NCBI GenBank assembly: GCA_049609225.1
Contig: JBMYYH010000131.1
Coordinates: 1-6,513, forward strand
Length of the DNA stretch: 6,513 nucleotides
Reading direction: 5' to 3'
Source: GCA-2746235 sp049609225
Lineage (GTDB): Bacteria; Planctomycetota; UBA1135
Shown: positions 1-4,291 of the stretch, one piece after another
How the letters are laid out: each line of letters opens with the position of its first letter
How positions within the stretch are numbered: position 1 is the stretch's first letter
Translations under genes and position numbers: made by a program
The notes under the pieces: model-generated
What the model saw: only the letters and a program-made list of their open reading frames with translations
Databases searched by the model: none
Told to the model about the DNA's origin: nothing

Positions 1-11
1 CTTTGGCGGGT

Positions 12-17
12 TATACT
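12..17 (+). promoter_or_regulatory. Candidate -10 element of the small lipoprotein gene
   Basis: The hexamer TATACT differs from the sigma-70 consensus TATAAT at one position. It ends six bases before the ATG at 24, so the expected transcription start falls on or next to that ATG. This would give a leaderless transcript, which fits the absence of any Shine-Dalgarno sequence. The -35 region would lie outside the window, so this rests on one hexamer and its spacing. Confidence 0.4.
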
Positions 18-23
18 GCGAAC

Positions 24-299
24 ATGAAGTCCTTGCTCCAAATGCTCTTCCTCGCATTCCTGATGCTGCCCCTCGCAGCCTGCGGAAATGGGGAATCTGA
101 CGAAGGAACCACCACCGAGGAGGCCGTGGAAGAAATGGAAGAAGCCACCAAGTCTGCCGCCGATGAGGCCACGGAAGCCGGCGCCGAAGCTGCAGCTGGG
201 GTTGTGTGCTGCGGTGGCAGTTGCGATGCCCCGGCAGGATTTTGCTGCAACGACGGTACCTGCGGCGGCAACCACGCCAAGCTACCTGTCGCCCCCTAG
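24..299 (+). CDS. Small acidic lipoprotein with six-cysteine C-terminus
   Basis: This 91-residue protein is probably anchored in a membrane facing the periplasm. Residues 1-19 form a lipoprotein signal peptide with one lysine, a hydrophobic stretch and the lipobox LAAC, making Cys20 the predicted lipidated residue. Residues 22-58 are a linker rich in Glu, Asp and Ala, with about thirteen acidic residues and a single lysine, probably helical or disordered. Residues 60-82 hold six cysteines (62, 63, 67, 74, 75, 80) in the pattern CC-x3-C-x6-CC-x4-C, with many Gly residues. Such an arrangement could form disulfides or bind metal. I do not recognise a family. The ATG at 24 is preferred over the TTG at 3 because it starts the signal peptide directly and sits correctly behind a -10-like hexamer. 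The gene faces the dus gene tail to tail, 19 bp apart. Confidence 0.8.
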   Translation: MKSLLQMLFLAFLMLPLAACGNGESDEGTTTEEAVEEMEEATKSAADEATEAGAEAAAGVVCCGGSCDAPAGFCCNDGTCGGNHAKLPVAP

Positions 300-312
300 C
301 GCCTAGGCGCTG
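297..312. terminator. Hairpin at convergent junction, possible bidirectional terminator
   Basis: Bases 298-311 are a perfect 14-bp palindrome, AGCGCCTAGGCGCT. It can fold as a 5-bp stem AGCGC/GCGCT with a CTAG loop, plus a flanking U-G wobble pair. It covers the end of the lipoprotein stop codon and most of the 19-bp gap before the dus stop. No T-tract follows on either strand, so termination by this element alone is uncertain. Its position between two converging genes is the main argument. Confidence 0.4.
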
Positions 313-318
313 CGGATT

Positions 319-1314
319 TCAGGAGCAGAACACCAGCTCCTGCACCAAGTCCTCCGCGGATCGACTGCGGAGGGCTTGCTGCACCGACTCGGGCGTCAGA
401 TGTCCGCCGGAGCGGAAGCCCTTCACGGCCTGCTTGAGGCGACCGAGGGCATGACGCGGAAGCGTCCCACCATCGAGCATGCTCTGGTGGTAGGCATCGA
501 GCCAAGCGAAGACATCCGGCGCGGTCCAGGCGGGGACTTCAGCCTCGACCACCGAACCCCACCAGCGGCGGAAAAGCATGGGGTCCTTCATGGCACCGCG
601 TCCGACCATGACGCCATCCACACCCGTCTCCTCAAACATCCGCGTGATGGATTCCGGGCTATCGGCATTGCCATTGCCGAACACCGGAATCGAAACCGCA
701 GCTTTGGCGCGCACCAAGTAACTCCAGTCTGGCGGATCGGTGTACTTATCGACGCGCAAGCGTCCATGAATCGTGAGCATGGTGGCGCCCGCTTGTTCCA
801 CGCGTTTGGCGATGTCCTCCAAGCCCTCCGCATGCTCCACACCGCCGCGGATTTTCGCAGTGACGGGCACTGGGCTGGCGTCGACGGTGGCGCGGACTAA
901 GGCTTCGAGGCGTTCTGGATCATCCAACAATGCCGAGCCGGCGCAGTGTTGAAAAACCCGCGGCGCTGGACAACCGAAGTTCAGGTCCACGAAAGCCGCA
1001 CCTGCTTCCGCCGCAAGAACGGAAGTTGCGGCGACCGGTTCCGGTTGATTGCCCATGAGCTGAATGCCCACAGGAACCCCTGAAATGGCAATTCCAAGCT
1101 CCTTGCGCAAACCATCCAACTTCAACGGGACTTGGCTCACACGTTGAAACTCGGTGCATGCTGCACCCACCGACTCCGCTCCGTTCTGCTCCAACACCAG
1201 GCCGCGAAAAGTGCGATCGGTAACGCCATCCATCGGCGCGAGGTAGAGCGGTGGGTCGAAGACCACGCCCTGCCCCAGATCGACGGCAGCGGGGAGGGCA
1301 GGATGGCGAGTCAA
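319..1314 (-). CDS. dus: tRNA-dihydrouridine synthase (Dus family)
   Basis: Dus enzymes are cytosolic FMN-dependent proteins that reduce uridines in the tRNA D-loop with NADPH. The translation shows the expected TIM-barrel signatures. With a TTG start at 1314 (331 residues), these are the FMN-binding APMDGVTD at 26-33, LNFGCP with catalytic Cys115, Lys154 in AKIRGG, His183 in TIHGR, the NGN motif at 214-216, and VGRGA near 237-241. A helical C-terminal RNA-binding region follows. The start is not certain. The TTG gives a TTGA overlap with the glyoxalase stop, and VDLGQGVVFDPP before APM looks like normal Dus N-terminal sequence. A GTG at 1266 is an alternative. The frame stays open up to an ATG at 1419, but that part lies inside the glyoxalase gene and does not look like Dus. 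I cannot assign it to DusA, DusB or DusC. It is probably cotranscribed with the glyoxalase gene. Confidence 0.93.
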   Translation of the reverse strand: MTRHPALPAAVDLGQGVVFDPPLYLAPMDGVTDRTFRGLVLEQNGAESVGAACTEFQRVSQVPLKLDGLRKELGIAISGVPVGIQLMGNQPEPVAATSVLAAEAGAAFVDLNFGCPAPRVFQHCAGSALLDDPERLEALVRATVDASPVPVTAKIRGGVEHAEGLEDIAKRVEQAGATMLTIHGRLRVDKYTDPPDWSYLVRAKAAVSIPVFGNGNADSPESITRMFEETGVDGVMVGRGAMKDPMLFRRWWGSVVEAEVPAWTAPDVFAWLDAYHQSMLDGGTLPRHALGRLKQAVKGFRSGGHLTPESVQQALRSRSAEDLVQELVFCS

Positions 1315-1688
1315 ACCGGATTCGCTTTGGCTTCGAGGATCTCGATGTCGTAGCCGTCGGGATCGTGCACGAAGATGTACTTCGAACCGGAAGTGGGCTT
1401 GCTGCGGCGATACCACCAACCGCGCTTTTCCACTTCGGCAACCAGCGGTTCCAGATCATCCGCGACCAATGCGACGTGCCCGAACTGCGTACCGAGTTCA
1501 TAATCCCGGCCATCGTGGTTGTGGGTCAACTCCAAGTGATAGTGGCCAGACTCGTCGGTGAGGAAAACCAGGGTGGCTTCCTCGCCGATGGCATGACGTC
1601 GGACTTCCTTGAGTCCGAGGAAGCCGGTGTAGAACTCGATGGATTTCTCGAGATCCCTTACGCGCAACATGGTGTGGGCAAGACGCAT
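1311..1688 (-). CDS. gloA: Glyoxalase I (lactoylglutathione lyase, VOC fold)
   Basis: This cytosolic metalloenzyme isomerises the hemithioacetal of methylglyoxal and a thiol, usually glutathione, to S-lactoyl-thiol. The 125-residue protein resembles E. coli GloA closely: the N-terminus MRLAHTMLRV, then FY..FLGL, HLELTHN, YELGT.FGHVAL and DPDGYDIE. The four metal ligands are all present as His5, Glu53, His71 and Glu116, so activity is likely. One difference is visible: the loop corresponding to the GloA segment with Gly-Pro and Lys-Gly-Gly reads RRSKPTSGSK here. The start is supported by AGGAG four bases upstream and by the homologous N-terminus. It is the first gene of a minus-strand pair, and the dus start overlaps its stop. 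It is divergent from the SDR gene with only 20 bp between the starts. Whether glutathione is the actual cofactor thiol in this host cannot be told from the sequence. Confidence 0.93.
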   Translation of the reverse strand: MRLAHTMLRVRDLEKSIEFYTGFLGLKEVRRHAIGEEATLVFLTDESGHYHLELTHNHDGRDYELGTQFGHVALVADDLEPLVAEVEKRGWWYRRSKPTSGSKYIFVHDPDGYDIEILEAKANPV

Positions 1689-1696
1689 CGCGCTCC

Positions 1697-1703
1697 TATT
1701 GTA
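1697..1703. promoter_or_regulatory. Overlapping divergent -10-like elements between gloA and SDR
   Basis: The 20-bp gap between the gloA and SDR starts contains TATTGTA. On the minus strand this reads TACAAT (1703-1698), five of six matches to the -10 consensus and nine bases before the gloA ATG. On the plus strand TATTGT (1697-1702) matches four of six and ends six bases before the SDR ATG. No clear -35 is visible on either side. If both are used, transcripts would be leaderless or nearly so, and polymerase could not occupy both at once. Confidence 0.3.
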
Positions 1704-1708
1704 AGTGC

Positions 1709-2455
1709 ATGAGCCTTCCTGACCTGACCGGAAAGACCGCCGTCATCACGGGTGCCAGCCGCGGCATCGGAGCCGGCCTCGCTGAGGACTACTTGAAGCG
1801 GGGGATGCGCGTGGCACTCTGCGCTCGCGGTCCGATTCCGTTTGAGGCGAGTGACGACGTCTTCCTCGCCAACTTCGACATCACCGACGAAACCGCCGTG
1901 CATCAGTTCGCCGCCGATGCCGCGACGCAGCTCGGTCCCCTCGATCTGTGGATCAACAATGCTGGTGTGCTGGACCCGGTGGTCGCCGTCCGCGATCTCA
2001 CCGCCGACGCCCTGCGCCAGCATCTCGACATCAATGTCTTCGGCCTGCTTTACGGCTGCCAGGCCTATCGCCAGCATGTCGCCAGTCGTGATGGCGAAGG
2101 GGTGTTGGTGAACATCAGCTCCGGTGCCGCCTGGGGTGGATATGCCGGATGGGGTGCTTATTGCGCCGGAAAAGCCGCCGTTGACCGCCTGACGGAGACC
2201 CTCGCCCTGGAAGAATCCGGCATCGGATTACGTGCTTACGCCGTGGCTCCAGGCATCGTCGACACCGATATGCAGACCAAAATCCGCGCCTGCGGCGAGG
2301 ATGTGTTCCCCATGGTCGATAAATTCCATGAATACAAGTCTGAAGACCTGTTCAACACCCCCTCCTTTGTCGCTCAACATCTGCTATCGTTGAGCTTTGA
2401 TCCGGACGCCCGCCCGGAGCAGACGGTCGTCCGCCTGCCCGCCGAAAAGTCCTGA
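1709..2455 (+). CDS. Short-chain dehydrogenase/reductase, sepiapterin/benzil reductase-like
   Basis: This is a classical SDR, a cytosolic NAD(P)-dependent oxidoreductase of 248 residues, the usual length. Residues 6-21 hold the Rossmann turn with TGASRGIG at 14-21. NNAG is at 83-86, the active-site Asn at 109, the catalytic Ser at 138, and the YxxxK pair at Tyr151 and Lys155. The cofactor-loop motif reads APGIVDTDMQ from Ala180. The PG-x-VDT-x-MQ form is typical of SDRs annotated as sepiapterin or benzil reductases, so a carbonyl or dicarbonyl substrate is a reasonable guess. Arg18 in the glycine motif and Arg40 near the end of beta-2 suggest NADPH preference, which is an inference. The ATG at 1709 has no Shine-Dalgarno sequence, but the protein N-terminus fits the family exactly. 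The divergent glyoxalase gene handles a dicarbonyl, which makes a related role attractive but unproven. Confidence 0.9.
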   Translation: MSLPDLTGKTAVITGASRGIGAGLAEDYLKRGMRVALCARGPIPFEASDDVFLANFDITDETAVHQFAADAATQLGPLDLWINNAGVLDPVVAVRDLTADALRQHLDINVFGLLYGCQAYRQHVASRDGEGVLVNISSGAAWGGYAGWGAYCAGKAAVDRLTETLALEESGIGLRAYAVAPGIVDTDMQTKIRACGEDVFPMVDKFHEYKSEDLFNTPSFVAQHLLSLSFDPDARPEQTVVRLPAEKS

Positions 2456-2469
2456 TTTTCAACGAATTC

Positions 2470-2494
2470 CGGGAACTCCCGCCGGATTGCCGGC
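2470..2494. other. Two adjacent small hairpins after the SDR gene
   Basis: The 93-bp gap between the SDR and metalloprotease genes contains CGGG-AACT-CCCG (2470-2481) and GCCGG-ATTG-CCGGC (2481-2494). They share one base. Neither is followed by a T-tract, so they are at most weak terminators or processing sites. Apart from these, the gap is pyrimidine-rich and I recognise no promoter in it. Confidence 0.25.
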
Positions 2495-2548
2495 ATCCCA
2501 ATTCGACCCCCCTAAAGCCCCTCCTTCTACCCAAGACCCTTAGGTTTC

Positions 2549-3373
2549 ATGAAGAAATTTGTTCCTCTTTTGGCCATTCCGGCTCTCGCCTTCGCTGCCA
2601 TCAACCCAGACACCGCTGGTCCTTACGTGGACTCCCACGGTGTTTCCCACGACCGCCTGCCGCAGCTTTCCGATTTCTCGAGCGTTGCCGCCTTTGATGC
2701 AGCCATCGGTCATGAGGTCTTCACCACGCGCGATGGAAATCAGTTCCAGATCGACCGCCCGCTGACCCAAACGGAGCTCGCGCAAGCACTCAAGGATCAG
2801 GTCGTCGCCCGCGCTGGCCAAGCTGCCCGCGGTTCTGGCTCCACCATCGCTGCTGTGGTCACCGTGAACCACCCGGTGGATGAGGAGTATCGCAACCTTT
2901 ATGGCACCACCCAGGCCCTGAAGAATGCTGTCCTCGCTGAGGTCAACACCTGCGATTCCGCCCTCAATTCCAACTTCGGCATCGACTTCGTGTCGTCCTC
3001 CGGTCAGGGTTGGGATTCGAACGACAGCGCCGACATCGGTTCGCTGCTCGACGAAGCCTTTAGCGAGCACGGCTACCACGGTAAGGACATGATGATCGCC
3101 CTGTCGAACGACCCCACCTCCGGTGGAGCCATCGGCATCGCCTACATCGGCTCGCCCCGTCAGTTGACCAAGAAGTACAACGGCTTGGAAGGTGAGATCA
3201 TGCAGCACGAAGCAGGTCACAACTACACCCTGTATCACTGCAACGATGGAAGCTGCATCATGTACCCATTCCTGATCGCCGCCAACCTCGGTAACTTCCA
3301 CAACTACCAGGAGAGTGGCGGAAGCAACCAGAACCACTACGCCACCTTCAACAACCAGCGCAACCGCTACTAA
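2549..3373 (+). CDS. Secreted metzincin-type zinc metalloprotease
   Basis: This 274-residue protein is a predicted exported zinc endopeptidase. Residues 1-16 are a Sec signal peptide (MKKF, then a hydrophobic core) with probable cleavage after AFA. Residues 17 to about 100 look like a propeptide. The catalytic part from about residue 103 contains the zinc site HEAGHNYTLYHC at 220-231: His220, His224 and His230 as ligands and Glu221 as the general base. SCIMYP follows, with Met238 as the likely Met-turn. The layout resembles bacterial reprolysin/M84-like metzincins, and the spacing H-C-x4-C-x-M also recalls archaemetzincins, but their C-terminal CxxC is absent. The metzincin glycine is replaced by Thr227. 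Cysteines are at 135, 231 and 236. Only 2 nt separate its stop from the next start, and a strong terminator follows. An AGG lies a few bases before the ATG. Confidence 0.85.
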   Translation: MKKFVPLLAIPALAFAAINPDTAGPYVDSHGVSHDRLPQLSDFSSVAAFDAAIGHEVFTTRDGNQFQIDRPLTQTELAQALKDQVVARAGQAARGSGSTIAAVVTVNHPVDEEYRNLYGTTQALKNAVLAEVNTCDSALNSNFGIDFVSSSGQGWDSNDSADIGSLLDEAFSEHGYHGKDMMIALSNDPTSGGAIGIAYIGSPRQLTKKYNGLEGEIMQHEAGHNYTLYHCNDGSCIMYPFLIAANLGNFHNYQESGGSNQNHYATFNNQRNRY

Positions 3374-3375
3374 GA

Positions 3376-4218
3376 ATGGTGGATGATTCCATCCTGACGG
3401 GGGGCCGATATCGGCTCCCCGTCTTTTTGATGGCACTGCTCATGGGCGGTGCCGTTTCCTGTGGTGGCGATGAGAAGGCGGATGCGCCGGACTTGTCGGC
3501 ACGGGGGCAGGCCAACAGTCAGCCGGACAATCCATGGGGTGCATCCACGGGAGACAATCCAGGCAACACGCTTTGGGATACGCCGCCCTTGCCCGAACCT
3601 TTGCGCGTGACCGTCGATGGCGATTTGGTTCCGCATGAAGTCGGCCTGGCCTACTTCACGGCGCGTTGGTCCGAGTACTGCGCCGAAGAAGGATTCGGTC
3701 TGAGCGCTGAAAAGCTCACCGAAGGTTTCCTTGCCGATCCGCAAGCTTTGGTCATGCCTTTCGTGCGTGGCGTGGTATTGCTGCGCGAAGCGGAAGCCCG
3801 TTTCCCTGAGCTGGACCCGGAGCAGGTCGAACACTATCGCAAGCAGATGGAGTTGGCGGCCGGCTCTGCATCCGATGCACTGATCAAGCGCTATGGAGAA
3901 GATGGCTGGGAGCGTCATGTCGAGCGGCAGTTGCGCCTACGCATGATCAAGGTGGAGTTCGCCACGCTTGGTGGCGAGATCACCGATGCCGACGTCTATG
4001 CCCTTTACGAGCAGGATGTCCTCGACAAGTTGCCGAACCTCGATCCGGCGGTGGGGGAAGATGTTTCCTTCGAGAACCTGGAGTCGCGTCTGCGTGCACG
4101 CCTTGAGGTCGAGCGCGCGACCGAAGCGCAGGAAGAGTGGATCGACCAGCAGATGGAAGGTCTCTCGGTGAAGGTCGAGTTGCCTGGCGACCGGGTCGAA
4201 GAGTGGGAAGGAAGCTAA
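3376..4218 (+). CDS. SurA-like periplasmic lipoprotein without a parvulin domain
   Basis: This 280-residue lipoprotein looks like the chaperone part of SurA-type peptidyl-prolyl isomerases. Arg11 and Arg13 precede a hydrophobic stretch ending in GAVSC, giving lipidated Cys29. Residues 32-73 form a Pro/Gly/Asn-rich linker. A helical region follows from about 74, starting with a VDG strand and including a long charged segment to residue 200. ITDADVYALYEQ begins at 202, the point where SurA-like proteins normally enter a rotamase domain. Here the sequence passes directly to the final helix (about 225-262) and strand LSVKVEL (263-269). It therefore probably binds unfolded exported proteins without isomerase activity. 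The ATG at 3376 is chosen because a start at 3430 would leave only ten residues before the cysteine and no positive charge. No Shine-Dalgarno sequence is visible, so reinitiation from the metalloprotease stop 2 nt upstream is plausible. A terminator hairpin lies within its first codons. Confidence 0.72.
   Translation: MVDDSILTGGRYRLPVFLMALLMGGAVSCGGDEKADAPDLSARGQANSQPDNPWGASTGDNPGNTLWDTPPLPEPLRVTVDGDLVPHEVGLAYFTARWSEYCAEEGFGLSAEKLTEGFLADPQALVMPFVRGVVLLREAEARFPELDPEQVEHYRKQMELAAGSASDALIKRYGEDGWERHVERQLRLRMIKVEFATLGGEITDADVYALYEQDVLDKLPNLDPAVGEDVSFENLESRLRARLEVERATEAQEEWIDQQMEGLSVKVELPGDRVEEWEGS
3396..3428 (+). terminator. Strong intrinsic terminator after the metalloprotease gene
   Basis: Bases 3396-3407 pair with 3412-3423 in a 12-bp stem with eleven Watson-Crick pairs and one G-U wobble. 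The tetraloop is ATAT (3408-3411), and TTTTT follows at once (3424-3428). This is the textbook form of a Rho-independent terminator, and its orientation fits the metalloprotease gene ending 22 bp upstream. It overlaps codons 7-18 of the downstream lipoprotein reading frame. A smaller hairpin, GGATG-ATTC-CATCC (3381-3394), lies just before it. Confidence 0.85.
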
Positions 4219-4239
4219 ATCTCGGCCGGTAAGTCGTGA

Positions 4240-4282
4240 AGCTCCGTAGGACCTACCCTTAGGAACCGGAGCTGGCCTAAAG
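4240..4282. repeat. Inverted repeats with alternative foldings upstream of the S46 gene
   Basis: AGCTCCG (4240-4246) and CGGAGCT (4267-4273) are perfect 7-bp inverted repeats around a 20-nt loop, in which CCTA-CCCT-TAGG can form a small inner stem. A second folding pairs CTTAGG (4258-4263) with CCTAAAG (4276-4282), leaving one A unpaired. The two foldings share bases and exclude each other. There is no T-tract. The element fills most of the 73-bp gap and ends just before the AAGGGGG that probably serves as ribosome-binding site for the ATG at 4292. Confidence 0.4.
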
Positions 4283-4291
4283 TAAGGGGGC

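Noticed and set aside
376..900. Open frame of 174 codons on the plus strand
   Set aside because: It is antisense to the Dus catalytic domain, and its translation shows no recognisable features.
1315..1419. N-terminal extension of Dus to an ATG at 1419
   Set aside because: The extra 35 residues are Arg-rich, lie wholly inside the gloA coding region and do not resemble Dus N-termini.
2540..3436. Open frame of 298 codons on the minus strand over the metalloprotease gene
   Set aside because: It is Val/Gly-rich, shows no motif and is antisense to a gene with a signal peptide and zinc motif. It also starts beyond the terminator hairpin.
3430..3462. ATG at 3430 as the start of the SurA-like lipoprotein
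   Set aside because: It would leave ten residues before the lipidated cysteine and no positive charge. It is kept only as the alternative, because it would free the terminator from the coding region.
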